In this document: piece by piece, positions 39,804 to 48,949 of the stretch
How the letters are laid out: each line of letters starts with the position of its first letter
How positions within the stretch are numbered: the stretch's first letter is position 1
Program-made: the position numbers and the translations under genes
Notes under the pieces: model-generated
Databases searched by the model: none
Told to the model about the DNA's origin: nothing
Seen by the model: only the letters and a program-made list of their open reading frames with translations
Assembly (NCBI RefSeq): GCF_000425805.1
Contig: NZ_AUED01000017.1
Coordinates: 124,001 to 188,000, forward strand
Direction: 5' to 3'
DNA: 64,000 nt
Origin: Pseudomonas vranovensis DSM 16006
GTDB lineage: Bacteria; Pseudomonadota; Gammaproteobacteria; Pseudomonadales; Pseudomonadaceae

Positions 39804-41174
39804 ATGAATATGAAAATGACCAAGAATCTGCTGCAAGCCGGTGTATTGGGTTTGTCGCTGCTGGCCACCAGCGTCATGGCGGCGGTGTCCGCCGACGAGG
39901 CGGCCAAGCTGGGTAGCACGCTGACCCCGATGGGTGCTGAAAAGGCCGGTAACGCCGATGGTTCGATCAGCGCCTGGAAGCCGCTGGGCAAGACGGCGGG
40001 CGCGGTCGATGCCAAGGGCTTCCTGGCTGACCCCTATGCCAACGAGAAGCCGCTGTACACCATCACGGCGCAGAACGTCGACCAGTACAAGGACAAACTG
40101 TCCCCTGGCCAGGTCGCGATGTTCAAGCGCTACCCGGACACCTACAAGATCCCGGTGTACCCGACCCATCGTGGCTCCACAGTGCCGGATGAAGTGTTCG
40201 CCGCGATCAAGAAGAACGCCACCACCACCAAGCTGGTAGCCGGTGGCAACGGCCTGGAGAACTTCGACACTGCCGTGCCGTTCCCGATTCCCAAGGACGG
40301 TGTCGAGGTGATCTGGAACCACATCACCCGTTACCGCGGCGGCAGCGTGACCCGCCTGGTGACCCAGGCCACGCCACAGCAGAACGGCTCGTTCAGCCTG
40401 GTGTACTTCCAGGACCAGTTCGTCTTCCGTGACCGCATCAAGGGCTACGACCCGGCCAACCCTGGCAACGTGCTGTTCTACTTCAAGCAGAAGGTGACGG
40501 CGCCAGCGCGCCTGGCCGGTACCGTACTGCTGGTCCACGAGACCCTCGACCAGGTCAAGGAACCGCGCAAGGCGTGGGTCTACAACGCCGGCCAGCGTCG
40601 TGTACGCCAGGCCCCGCAAGTGTCCTACGATGGTCCGGGTACCGCGGCCGACGGCCTGCGTACCTCCGACAACCTGGACATGTTCAACGGCGCGCCAGAC
40701 CGTTACGACTGGAAACTGGAAGGCAAGAAGGAGATGTACATCGCCTCCAACAGCTACAAGCTCGACGATCCAAAGCTCAAGTATGCGGACATCATCAAGC
40801 CCGGTCACATCAACCAGGACCTGAGCCGCTACGAGCTGCGCCGTGTCTGGCACGTGGTAGCAACCCTCAAGCCAGGCCAGCGTCATATCTACGCCAAGCG
40901 TGACTTCTACATCGACGAAGACACCTGGCAGGCTGCAGTGATCGACCAGTATGACGGTCGCAACCAACTGTGGCGCGTTTCCGAGGCCCACTCCCAGGAC
41001 TATTACAACGTCCAGGTGCCGTGGTACACCCTGGAAGCCATCTACGACCTGCAGTCGGGTCGCTACTTGGCACTGGGCATGAAGAACGAGGAAAAACGGG
41101 CGTATGACTTCGGTTTCACGGCCACCCTCAGTGACTTCCAGCCCGCAGCGCTTCGCCAGGAAGGTGTGCGCTAA
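39804..41174 (+). CDS. DUF1329 exported protein (LolA/LolB-like fold family)
   Basis: 456-aa periplasmic or outer-membrane-associated protein with signal peptide ending VMA|AVSADEA. The mature part has family features such as AWVYNAGQRRVRQAPQ and DRYDWKLEGKKEMYIASNSYK. DUF1329 members have a LolB-like shape and are co-inherited with DUF1302 partners; together they probably move a lipophilic molecule across the envelope. AGGA precedes the ATG and a terminator lies at 41203-41224, so the pair is one operon. Confidence 0.87.
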   Translation: MNMKMTKNLLQAGVLGLSLLATSVMAAVSADEAAKLGSTLTPMGAEKAGNADGSISAWKPLGKTAGAVDAKGFLADPYANEKPLYTITAQNVDQYKDKLSPGQVAMFKRYPDTYKIPVYPTHRGSTVPDEVFAAIKKNATTTKLVAGGNGLENFDTAVPFPIPKDGVEVIWNHITRYRGGSVTRLVTQATPQQNGSFSLVYFQDQFVFRDRIKGYDPANPGNVLFYFKQKVTAPARLAGTVLLVHETLDQVKEPRKAWVYNAGQRRVRQAPQVSYDGPGTAADGLRTSDNLDMFNGAPDRYDWKLEGKKEMYIASNSYKLDDPKLKYADIIKPGHINQDLSRYELRRVWHVVATLKPGQRHIYAKRDFYIDEDTWQAAVIDQYDGRNQLWRVSEAHSQDYYNVQVPWYTLEAIYDLQSGRYLALGMKNEEKRAYDFGFTATLSDFQPAALRQEGVR

Positions 41175-41202
41175 GCTTCAAACCTCCGTGTGATCTCCCA
41201 GA

Positions 41203-41230
41203 ACGCCCCGGCTTGCCGGGGCGTTTCTGT
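41203..41230 (+). terminator. Terminator after the DUF1329 gene
   Basis: 10-bp stem ACGCCCCGGC-TT-GCCGGGGCGT followed by TTTCTGTTT. Confidence 0.88.
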
Positions 41231-41378
41231 TTGTGTCACATGCTGAAATAAACAATGTCGTTCGTTGATGTAGTCTTTTTTCTGCAATGAGGGGCAATCA
41301 TCTTCAAATGCGTCGTTATAACCGCTAGTCTGCCCTGACCCGTACTGCCGAAGATTCCCTAACTAAAACGAGCCGGCG

Positions 41379-44105
41379 ATGACTGATCTGTCCCGTACGC
41401 AAGGGTTCTCCAGCCAGGCCATGAGTGCCCTGGAAGGGCGTTTCTATCGCCCGCCACTGCCTGACGGGCATGTGCCGCGGGCGCGATTGTGCCAGCGTCT
41501 GCAGTCCGGGCTGGGCGGGCGGCTGTTGCTGGTCAATGCGCCGGCCGGTTTCGGCAAGAGCTCGCTGGCGGTGGAGTTCTGCCAGGGCCTGCCCAACCAC
41601 TGGAGCAGCCTGTGGCTGGGCCTGAGCCGGCGGGACAGCGATCCGGGGCGTTTCCTCGAACGGTTGCTCGAAGGCCTTCAGCAGTATTGCCCGGCGGTGG
41701 GCAATCAGGCCCTGGGCCTGCTCAAGATGCGCCAGCGCCACCAACCCTTCGCCTTCGAGGAGTGGCTCGACGGCCTGCTCGACGAACTGGCCCGCCACCT
41801 GCAACCGCACAATCCCTTGCTGTTGGTACTGGACGACTATCACCTGGCCCAGGGCCCGGTGCTTGATCGCTGCCTGCAGTTTTTTCTCAATCACCTGCCG
41901 CCGGGCCTGGTGTTGCTGGTCACCAGCCGCCAGCGCCCGGACTGGCACCTGGCCCGCTTGCGCCTGTCGCGCCAACTGCTGGAGCTCAACGAACAAGACC
42001 TGCGCCTGACCCCGGACGAGTCGTTGGCGGTGCTCGGTCAACAACCCACGGCCCTGCGCGGCCAGGCGCTGGACAACCTGATCCAGCGCAGCGATGGCTG
42101 GGTGGCCGGCTTGCGCTTCTGGCAACTGGCGACCAGCGAATCGGGGGCCGACAGCGCATTGCCCCAGGCACTGCATGGCGGTGAAGGACTGATTCGCGAC
42201 TACCTGCTCGAAGAGGTGATCGACATCCTGCCACCCGAAGTCCAGGGCTTTCTGAACGACACCGCCTGCCAGGAGCGCTTCTGCAGCGAGCTGTGTGATG
42301 CCCTGCGCGAAAGCCATGACAGCGCCGAGATCATTCGTTACCTGCAAGCGCACCAAGTGTTCCTGGTGCCGCTGGACGAGCATGGGCGCTGGTTCCGCTA
42401 TCACCACCTGTTTTCCGATCTGCTGCGCAGTCGCCAGACCAGCCTGCCGTTGTCGAGCCTGCACCTGCGCGCCTGCCGCTGGTTCCATGGCCAGGGTTTG
42501 CTCGATGAAGCAGTAGAGCAGGCCCTGCGGGCGGGGCACTTGGATGTTGCCGCCAACCTGGTGCAGAACCTGTCCGAGGAGCAACTGCTGGCCGAGCAGA
42601 ACGTGGGCATGCTGCTGCGCTGGAAGATGGACCTGCCCGACAGCCTGCTGATCAGCACACCGCGCCTGATCGTCCTGTACAGCTGGGCCCTGGGCCTGGC
42701 CGGGCAACTGGATGCTGCCGAAGAGCTGGCCAGCCATCTGAGCCGGTTCCTGCCGGCGCCGTCGGCGACGGCACAAAAATCCATGCTGGCGCAGTGGCTG
42801 GCGCTCAGTGGCGTGATTGCCCGTGGGCGCGGCGATCGCGAGGCCACCCTGGCCTATTGCAGCGAAGCGCTGCACAGCCTGCCGCAAAAGCGTTATGGCC
42901 AGCGACTGGTGTGCCTGTCGACGCTGTCCAACCTGGCCATTGCCGATGGTGATTTCTGGCGTGCCAGGGGCTGGAACCGCGAGGCGCTGGAGCTGGCACA
43001 GCGCGTTGGCAACCCGCTGTTCGAGGCCCTGGCCCATTACGACCGGGCGCGGGTGCTGCACGCCCGTGGCGAGGTAGTGCGCGCCCAGGATGAAGTGCGC
43101 CAGGGCCTGCAGCGCTTGCAGGGGCTGTCGGCGCAACGCCTATATGCGGTGCGGGCGCGACTGACCTTGTACGAGGGCTACCTGCTGGCCGCCCGCCTGC
43201 AACCGGAGGCCGGGCGCAACCGCCTGCGCGCCGGCCTGGTCGAGGCGCGGGCCTGCCGCGACATCAGTGTGCTGATCGGCCACTGCGTGATCGCCTCGCT
43301 GGACGGGCGTGAAGGGCGCTTTGCCGAAGCGTTCGCCGAACTGGCCGAGGCCGAGCGGCTGATGCACATCTGGGATGTGCCGCCAGTGTTCTATCTGGCG
43401 ATGATTACCCTGGTCAAATGTGAGCTCTGGCTGGCCCAGGGCCGTACCGACCTCGCCGAGTCCTGGCTGCTGCGCCTGGGCCAGACCTACGGCGGCCAGC
43501 AAGCGGCTTCGGCGCCGGAGTTCCATCCGTTGCTGCCCTTGCACATCGAACTGCAGCAAGCCCTGCTTGAGCGCACTCAGGGGCGTCTGGAGCCATCCGG
43601 GCGACGTTTGCAGGCGCTGGTGGAACGCGGTCAGGCCAGTGGCGGACAGTTGCTGTGCGTCACCGCCTTGTGCCAGTGGATCGGGCTGCTGCTGGCAAAC
43701 AACAGCGAAGACCAGGCCCGCGACCTGCTGGTATTGAGCCTCGACGCGGCACGTGGCGGCGTCCTGCAACCCTTCCAGCGCTTGCTGCACGAACACCCGC
43801 TGTGGCTGCGCGAGCAACTGTTGGCGCAACCTGCCAGTGCGGCGCAGGCCGGCTTGCTCGCCTTGCTGCCGGCCCTGCAGGCCGCGGAAACCGCCACGAC
43901 TGCCACCTGCGAGGCCTTGAGCGCCCGGGAAACGGCGGTGCTGGAACTTATCGCCCAGGGTTGCTCGAACCAGGAAATCAGCGAGCGCCTGTTCATCTCG
44001 CTGCACACCGTCAAAACCCACGCCAGCCATATCAACAGCAAGCTGGGGGTCGAACGGCGCACCCAGGCCGTGGCCCGTGCCAAGGCCTTGGGCCTGTTGA
44101 GCTGA
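41379..44105 (+). CDS. MalT-type LuxR transcriptional regulator
   Basis: 908-aa ATP-dependent activator of the STAND/MalT class. Walker A is NAPAGFGKSS (53-62) and Walker B LLLVLDDYH (147-155). A long alpha-helical TPR-like middle follows, and the C-terminal ~60 residues are a LuxR helix-turn-helix (LSARETAVLELIAQGCSNQEISERL through TVKTHASHINSKLGV). In P. putida this gene adjoins the DUF1302-DUF1329 pair and very probably regulates it in response to a substrate that binds the sensor region. Confidence 0.9.
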   Translation: MTDLSRTQGFSSQAMSALEGRFYRPPLPDGHVPRARLCQRLQSGLGGRLLLVNAPAGFGKSSLAVEFCQGLPNHWSSLWLGLSRRDSDPGRFLERLLEGLQQYCPAVGNQALGLLKMRQRHQPFAFEEWLDGLLDELARHLQPHNPLLLVLDDYHLAQGPVLDRCLQFFLNHLPPGLVLLVTSRQRPDWHLARLRLSRQLLELNEQDLRLTPDESLAVLGQQPTALRGQALDNLIQRSDGWVAGLRFWQLATSESGADSALPQALHGGEGLIRDYLLEEVIDILPPEVQGFLNDTACQERFCSELCDALRESHDSAEIIRYLQAHQVFLVPLDEHGRWFRYHHLFSDLLRSRQTSLPLSSLHLRACRWFHGQGLLDEAVEQALRAGHLDVAANLVQNLSEEQLLAEQNVGMLLRWKMDLPDSLLISTPRLIVLYSWALGLAGQLDAAEELASHLSRFLPAPSATAQKSMLAQWLALSGVIARGRGDREATLAYCSEALHSLPQKRYGQRLVCLSTLSNLAIADGDFWRARGWNREALELAQRVGNPLFEALAHYDRARVLHARGEVVRAQDEVRQGLQRLQGLSAQRLYAVRARLTLYEGYLLAARLQPEAGRNRLRAGLVEARACRDISVLIGHCVIASLDGREGRFAEAFAELAEAERLMHIWDVPPVFYLAMITLVKCELWLAQGRTDLAESWLLRLGQTYGGQQAASAPEFHPLLPLHIELQQALLERTQGRLEPSGRRLQALVERGQASGGQLLCVTALCQWIGLLLANNSEDQARDLLVLSLDAARGGVLQPFQRLLHEHPLWLREQLLAQPASAAQAGLLALLPALQAAETATTATCEALSARETAVLELIAQGCSNQEISERLFISLHTVKTHASHINSKLGVERRTQAVARAKALGLLS

Positions 44106-44179
44106 CGGCTAACCGGCACCTGCCCTGTGGATATCTGCTGTACTCTCTGGCAGATATTTCCCTGATGGAGGCTTTGCCC

Positions 44180-44764
44180 ATGTTTGCCACACGCACCTCG
44201 GTGCTGTTGATCGGTTTGTTGTCGGCCGCGGCGGCCTTGGCGGCGGACGGACCTTCGTTCTCCTGCGACAAGGCCCAGGGCATGGAACTGAAGGTGTGCC
44301 AGAGCCCGGAACTGAGCAAGCTGGACCGCGACCTGGCAGTCGTCTTCAAAAAAGCCCTGGGTCAGGCCGACAGTGATTCGCAAAAGCTGCTCAAGGCCAC
44401 CCAGCGCGGCTGGATCAAGGGCCGTGACGAATGCTGGAAAGCCACCGATGCCGAAGCCTGTGTGCGCGAGCAGTACCAGACGCGGCTGGTCGAGTTGCAG
44501 ATCAAGTCCGGATCGGTGCAGGTACCGGCGGCGGTCGAGTTCGAGTGCGATGACAACGACAAGCCCTTTACCGCCGTGTTCTACAACCAGCTCGATCCGC
44601 AGGCCGCCGTACTGACCTACGGAGACGACCAGACCATCGCCATTGCCCAGCGCGCGGCCAGCGGCAGCAAGTATGCCCGTGAAGGCGTCGAGTTCTGGGA
44701 GCACCAGGGCGAAGCCAAGGTGAAGTGGTATGGCCAGGAGCTGACCTGCCGGGCTGCGCAGTGA
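44180..44764 (+). CDS. Exported protein with LprI-like and MliC-like domains
   Basis: 194-aa exported protein: signal peptide 1-21 (AALA|ADGPS), an LprI/DUF1311-like helical region about 27-105 with cysteines at 29, 40, 85 and 94, then a MliC-type domain about 118-190 with FECDDNDKPFTAVFYN and the conserved SGSKYAREGVEFWEHQGEAKVKW. MliC and LprI proteins inhibit host lysozymes; the two are usually separate. The start at 44180 is chosen for its TGGAGG site; the ATG at 44165 is part of that site. Confidence 0.82.
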   Translation: MFATRTSVLLIGLLSAAAALAADGPSFSCDKAQGMELKVCQSPELSKLDRDLAVVFKKALGQADSDSQKLLKATQRGWIKGRDECWKATDAEACVREQYQTRLVELQIKSGSVQVPAAVEFECDDNDKPFTAVFYNQLDPQAAVLTYGDDQTIAIAQRAASGSKYAREGVEFWEHQGEAKVKWYGQELTCRAAQ

Positions 44765-44782
44765 ATGCGCAGCCTGCGAGGC

Positions 44783-45565
44783 TCAATTGCCTGAAATATC
44801 GATACTGAAGTACTTCTTGCGGATGCTGTCATACGTGCCATTGGCCTTGATCGCCGCCAGGGCATCGTTCAGGCGTTGCCCCAAGGGGTCGTTCTTGCGC
44901 ACGGCCATGCCGGCACCGTAGCCGAAGTAACGCTCTTCGCTGTAGTCGGGGCCGACAAAATGGAACGCCGCGCCCTCGGCCTGTTTGAACAGCCCTTCTT
45001 CAATGGCCACCATGCCTGCAAGCGAGGCATCCAGCCGCCCGGCCAGCAAGTCGAGGAATACTTCGTTCTGGGTGCCATAGCGCACGATTTCGGCACCCAA
45101 CGGGGCAAATTGCTCAGTGGCATAACGATCGAAGTTGGTCCCGCGTTGTACGCCTACCCGTTTGCCGTTCAGTTGTTGCGGGATTTGCTCGATACCGTTG
45201 CCCTGACGCGTTACCAGTTTGGCCGGGATGCGGTAATAGCTGTGGGTGAAGTCCACCGAGCGCTTGCGCTCATCGGTGATCGAGACCGAGGAGATCGCCG
45301 CATCGATCTTGCGTACTTTGAGCGACGGGATCAGGCCGTCGAATTCGATTTCCTTCCACTGGCAACTGACCTTCATTTGCGCACACAACGCCTCGCCGAT
45401 GTCGTAGTCAAAACCTTGTAGTTCATTGTTCTGAGACTTGTAGGCAAACGGCGGATAAGACGCCTCGATACCCAGGCGCAGGCTTTCTTGCTCGGCATGG
45501 GCTGCGAGCGATAGCCCCAGCAGGGTGGAGAGGGCCAGACGGGTGAGCAGTGTTGTTGTTTTCAT
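44783..45565 (-). CDS. Amino-acid ABC transporter substrate-binding protein
   Basis: 260-aa periplasmic binding protein of family 3 (HisJ/LAO type). Signal peptide ends LAAHA|EQESLRLG. The family signature GFDYDIGEALCAQM and a ligand-clamp region DAAISSVSITDERKRSVDFT are present. The ATG at 45565 has GGAG upstream. No permease or ATPase genes accompany it, so it must use a transporter encoded elsewhere or act as a sensor. It is the last gene of the minus-strand dehydrogenase operon and hints that the substrate is a basic amino acid or opine-like compound. Confidence 0.88.
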   Translation of the reverse strand: MKTTTLLTRLALSTLLGLSLAAHAEQESLRLGIEASYPPFAYKSQNNELQGFDYDIGEALCAQMKVSCQWKEIEFDGLIPSLKVRKIDAAISSVSITDERKRSVDFTHSYYRIPAKLVTRQGNGIEQIPQQLNGKRVGVQRGTNFDRYATEQFAPLGAEIVRYGTQNEVFLDLLAGRLDASLAGMVAIEEGLFKQAEGAAFHFVGPDYSEERYFGYGAGMAVRKNDPLGQRLNDALAAIKANGTYDSIRKKYFSIDISGN

Positions 45566-45599
45566 GATCAGCTCCAGCATCAGGTAAAGGAGTAGCCGT

Positions 45600-45959
45600 T
45601 CAGGCCTGGCATGCGGCGGTGGCGATCAGTTCCAGACGAATGGCGGGGTCGTCGAACACTACCTGGGCCGTGGCGCGGGCGGGGGCCGCAGCACCGTTCA
45701 GCCAGTCGGTCCATACCGTATTCATCGTGGCGAAGTCGGCTTTCATGTCGCTCATCCACAGTTGCACGCTGAGCAGGCGCTCACGGCTGCTGCCGACATC
45801 GGCGAGCAACTGATCGAGGCGTTGCAGGATCTGGCGGGTTTGGCCTTCGATGCACTGGCTGCAATCGGCCGCGACGATGCCACTGAGCCAGGCCAGGTCG
45901 TTGTGCACCACCACTCGGCTCAGGCGTGGGTTGCTGTCGAAATGTTCAAGGGTACTCAT
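45600..45959 (-). CDS. RidA-family (YjgF/UK114) protein
   Basis: 119-aa cytoplasmic protein of the imine/enamine deaminase superfamily. The conserved arginine is in PARATAQVVF, the expected acidic partner near LELIATA, and the start region has SRVVVHNDLAWLSG. RidA proteins hydrolyse reactive imines and enamines released by amine-oxidising enzymes. It overlaps the FAD/Fe-S subunit gene by 4 bp, a strong sign of joint function. Confidence 0.9.
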   Translation of the reverse strand: MSTLEHFDSNPRLSRVVVHNDLAWLSGIVAADCSQCIEGQTRQILQRLDQLLADVGSSRERLLSVQLWMSDMKADFATMNTVWTDWLNGAAAPARATAQVVFDDPAIRLELIATAACQA

Positions 45960-47362
45960 GGTGCCTCCAGGCGATGGGTATGTGGTGTTTCACTGGCCAA
46001 TTGCGCCAGCGTGATGGGCTTGAGCGGCGGGCGGATACGGTAGTAACCCACGTGTTCCGGCGTTACCCGGCGTTCGCTGGCGATCAGTTCGGTGACGCTC
46101 AAACCGCACATCCGGCCTTGGCAAGGGCCCATGCCGCAGCGGCTGAACGCCTTGGTCTGGTTGGGCCCAAGACAGCCCAGGGCGACCATGGCGCGGATGT
46201 CTTTGGCGCGTACCTCTTCGCAGCGGCAGATGATCACGTCGTCGTTGGGCGCCCGGCATTGCGGGCTTGGTGGGTACAGGCTGTCGAGCAGCGGACGAAG
46301 GGCCAGATGCCGGGCCAGACGCTTGCGGCAATCGCGTTCACGTTCTGTCCACTGCTGGGGTTCGATCGAGTCTGTCTGGCGGGCGATGGCCAGGGCGGCC
46401 AGACGACCTTGTTGCTGGGCCGCCAACGCACCGCCGATGCGGCTCCCGTCGCCGGCGATGAACACACCTGCCAGGCTGGTTTCGCCCCAGCGGTTACGCC
46501 GGGCTGTCCAGCAGTGCTGGGCTTTGTCCCAGTCGTGGTCCAGTCTCAGGGCGCTACTGATCTGGGTGTTGGGTACTACGCCCTGGTGCAGCAATATCAG
46601 CGTGGCGGGTACGCGGTGCAGGTGGCCGTTACGGGTAAAGCACAAGGCCCGGGCCTGGGATTCACCTTCGATGTACAGGTCGCGGGCAGCGCGATAGTGC
46701 GGAATCTGCAGGCGCCGTAACGTGCCAAGCAAGCCCAGGCCTTTGCCCAGGTCCCGCCATCCCCGCAGGATCCCTGGCAGATGAGCCGCGCCACGCAGCA
46801 GGTCGCTGTAGCCGCTGGTATCGACCACGGCCGCTGGACGGATGCCGGCTTGCAGGTACTGGACCGCCAGCAGGTACAGCAGCGGGCCGCAGCCGGCCAG
46901 CACCACGGGGCCATTGGGCAGGAGTGCAGCGCTTTTGAGCAAGATCTGCCCGGCACCTGCGGTCATCACGCCGGGTAGCGTCCAGCCCGGGATGGGCGTG
47001 GGGCGCTCATAGGCGCCGGTGGCCAACAGCAGGGCGCGGCCCTGTATCACCTTGGCCTCGCCTTTGTTGAGAAAGTGCACGGCTTTTTCGGCGCTCACCT
47101 GCCACACGGCTGCTTCGGCGATGTAGTGGGCGGGGCTGGCCAGAAAGGCGTCAACCAATGCCTGCCCGGCCATGTAGTCCGGACCGAGAATGGCGGCACG
47201 CTGTGCATCGGTGTGCAGAACGTTGCGATAGATCTGTCCACCGGGGCTGGCCTGCTCGTCCAGCACGGCCACGCGCAAGCCATGGCTGCAGGCTTCGATG
47301 GCAGCAGCCATGCCGGCGGGGCCTGCGCCGATGATCACCAGGTCGTAGCACTCAGCGTCCAT
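45956..47362 (-). CDS. FAD/NAD(P) and Fe-S-containing dehydrogenase, opine-oxidase alpha / HcnB-like subunit
   Basis: 468-aa pyridine-nucleotide-disulfide-type flavoprotein. N-terminal FAD motif IIGAGPAGMAAAI (10-22), a second nucleotide-binding loop (VVLAGCGPLLYLLAVQYL) and a C-terminal BFD-like segment with cysteines in CRCEE and CGMGPCQGRMCG for an Fe-S centre. This fold is shared by octopine/nopaline oxidase A subunits, HcnB and D-hydroxyproline dehydrogenase. The start at 47362 has GGGAGA upstream. It overlaps the ferredoxin-like gene by 11 bp and RidA by 4 bp. Confidence 0.87.
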   Translation of the reverse strand: MDAECYDLVIIGAGPAGMAAAIEACSHGLRVAVLDEQASPGGQIYRNVLHTDAQRAAILGPDYMAGQALVDAFLASPAHYIAEAAVWQVSAEKAVHFLNKGEAKVIQGRALLLATGAYERPTPIPGWTLPGVMTAGAGQILLKSAALLPNGPVVLAGCGPLLYLLAVQYLQAGIRPAAVVDTSGYSDLLRGAAHLPGILRGWRDLGKGLGLLGTLRRLQIPHYRAARDLYIEGESQARALCFTRNGHLHRVPATLILLHQGVVPNTQISSALRLDHDWDKAQHCWTARRNRWGETSLAGVFIAGDGSRIGGALAAQQQGRLAALAIARQTDSIEPQQWTERERDCRKRLARHLALRPLLDSLYPPSPQCRAPNDDVIICRCEEVRAKDIRAMVALGCLGPNQTKAFSRCGMGPCQGRMCGLSVTELIASERRVTPEHVGYYRIRPPLKPITLAQLASETPHTHRLEAP

Positions 47363-47681
47363 GCTCGTCTCCCTGTGGGTCGGCACGACGCGCACCCCGT
47401 TGGCTATACACCTGCATACCGGGGCGTACCGGCGTCAGGCAGGCTTGGCAGTTGGGAGCGCCATCGATCTGGACCAGGCATTCAAAGCACACCCCCATCA
47501 TGCAGAACGGCGCTCGCGCACTGCCGCTGATCGGTGTGCTGCGGCTTTGGCGTACCCCGCTGGCGAGCAGCGCAGCAGCCAGCGATACCCCGGCCGGTAC
47601 CTGCAGCGGTTGGTCATCGAAGCAGATTTGTACGGTGGCTATGTCCACAGACAAAGGCCGGAACAACGGTTCAGTGGGCAT
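47352..47681 (-). CDS. Small (2Fe-2S)-binding subunit
   Basis: 109-aa ferredoxin-like protein, similar to HcnA and opine-oxidase gamma-type subunits. The cluster ligands are Cys60, Cys65, Cys68 and Cys81 in the pattern C-x4-C-x2-C-x12-C, with an additional Cys78. It overlaps its neighbours by 11 bp on both sides, so the three subunits are made in fixed ratio. Confidence 0.87.
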   Translation of the reverse strand: MPTEPLFRPLSVDIATVQICFDDQPLQVPAGVSLAAALLASGVRQSRSTPISGSARAPFCMMGVCFECLVQIDGAPNCQACLTPVRPGMQVYSQRGARRADPQGDEHGR

Positions 47682-48795
47682 AGTTGAATTCGCTTTGCTG
47701 ATCGAAGCGCTGCAAGGAGAACGGTGCCAGTTCGGCAGTGGGTGACTGCTCCGCTATATGGCGTGCCAGGCTCAAGGCGTGGGCGGCGGCCAGGGTCACC
47801 CCGCTGTGGCAGGACACCACCCAGGCGCCAGGTGCGCAGCCCAAGGCTTCATAAATGGGCGCGCCATCTGGCGTCAGTACCCGCAGGGCGCCCCATGCGC
47901 GCACCAGGCGCACATGGGCCAGGCATGGAAACGACTGCACGGCGCGCCGGGCGATGTCGGCCATTACCGGCACGCTGGCGCTGTCGTTCAGCCCCACGGA
48001 CTCGGCGGAGTCGCCCAATTGCACGGTACCTTCGTCGGTCTGGCGCACGGTGCTGGTGGGAAAATGCAGAAACGGCTGCAACCGTTCGCTAACGAGTATC
48101 TGGCCGCGTGTTGTACCCAGGGGAACCTCATGACCCAGTTGCGCCCCCAGTGTTCGATTGCCCAGGCCTGCCGCCAGCACCAACTGCTTGCAGCGCCAGC
48201 GCTGGCCGCCGGCGGCCAACTCGAAACCGCCGCTGTGCTGGCCGATGGCATCGATCCGGCAACCATTGCTCACTTTCACGCCCCATTGCTGGCAGGCCAC
48301 ATGCAAGGCATGCAGTAGCTTGAGCGGATTGACGTGGCCATCCAATGGCGAGTAGCAGGCGCCTACCACCGCATCGCCAACGCCAGGCAAGCGCTGACGC
48401 AACTGTGCCCCTTCCAGGCATTCAAAGGGGTAGTCACCCTGTTGGGCATCACGCAGCCATTCCAGTCGTGCCAGCTCCTGTTTGAGCTCGTCAGTGGAAA
48501 GGCACAACTGAAAACCACCAGGCTGGCGAAGTTGCACGTCGATGCCGCTATCGACCGCCAGCATCCGCGCAAACTCGGGCCATAACGCTGCTGAACGACG
48601 GGTCCATCGGGCATAGGGAAGCATGCGAAAACCTTTGCTTTGTACCCACAACAGGCCGAAGTTGCCACGCGAGGCACGAAAGGCCTGGTCGCCTTCATCC
48701 AGGACGGTCACCGCATGCCCTTGCCGTGCGAGGCCATAGGCCACGGCCATGCCTACGAGGCCGGCGCCAAGAACGATGGTTTGTGAGCTTTGCAT
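47671..48795 (-). CDS. FAD-dependent amine/amino-acid oxidoreductase (DadA-like beta subunit)
   Basis: 374-aa flavoprotein with N-terminal dinucleotide fold VLGAGLVGMAVAYGL and a GHVNPLKL substrate-domain segment, of the DAO/glycine-oxidase family; C-terminal GCAPGAWVVSCHSGVTLAAAHA is the second FAD contact. Expected to carry out substrate C-N oxidation and pass electrons through the Fe-S and second flavin subunits. First gene of the operon: the promoter should lie in the 154-bp gap shared with the LysR gene. ATG at 48795 follows AGGGCA. Confidence 0.87.
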   Translation of the reverse strand: MQSSQTIVLGAGLVGMAVAYGLARQGHAVTVLDEGDQAFRASRGNFGLLWVQSKGFRMLPYARWTRRSAALWPEFARMLAVDSGIDVQLRQPGGFQLCLSTDELKQELARLEWLRDAQQGDYPFECLEGAQLRQRLPGVGDAVVGACYSPLDGHVNPLKLLHALHVACQQWGVKVSNGCRIDAIGQHSGGFELAAGGQRWRCKQLVLAAGLGNRTLGAQLGHEVPLGTTRGQILVSERLQPFLHFPTSTVRQTDEGTVQLGDSAESVGLNDSASVPVMADIARRAVQSFPCLAHVRLVRAWGALRVLTPDGAPIYEALGCAPGAWVVSCHSGVTLAAAHALSLARHIAEQSPTAELAPFSLQRFDQQSEFNYAH

Positions 48796-48949
48796 AGTGT
48801 GATGCCCTGCCCAGATCCGCTGCGTGGTGGTCTGAATCACCAATGAAAATGGGCTTATGATTGATATGGAGCCGATGCTAGGCTGGTGGCTCAGGCTTTA
48901 AAAATGCTTTGTTTTCTGTCATTCATGTTTTTTGGTTATGGTTTTTTCC

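Noticed and set aside
39039..40991. 650-codon open frame antisense to the DUF1302-DUF1329 genes
   Set aside because: Opposite strand of two genes with signal peptides and family features; a shadow caused by high G+C.
41325..43136. 603-codon open frame antisense to the LuxR-type gene
   Set aside because: Gln-rich composition typical of antisense frames, and the sense frame has Walker and helix-turn-helix motifs.
45956..48795. Hydrogen cyanide synthase (hcnABC)
   Set aside because: Component types match, but the gene order differs, the DadA-like subunit is too short and RidA plus a binding protein point to an opine or amino-acid dehydrogenase.
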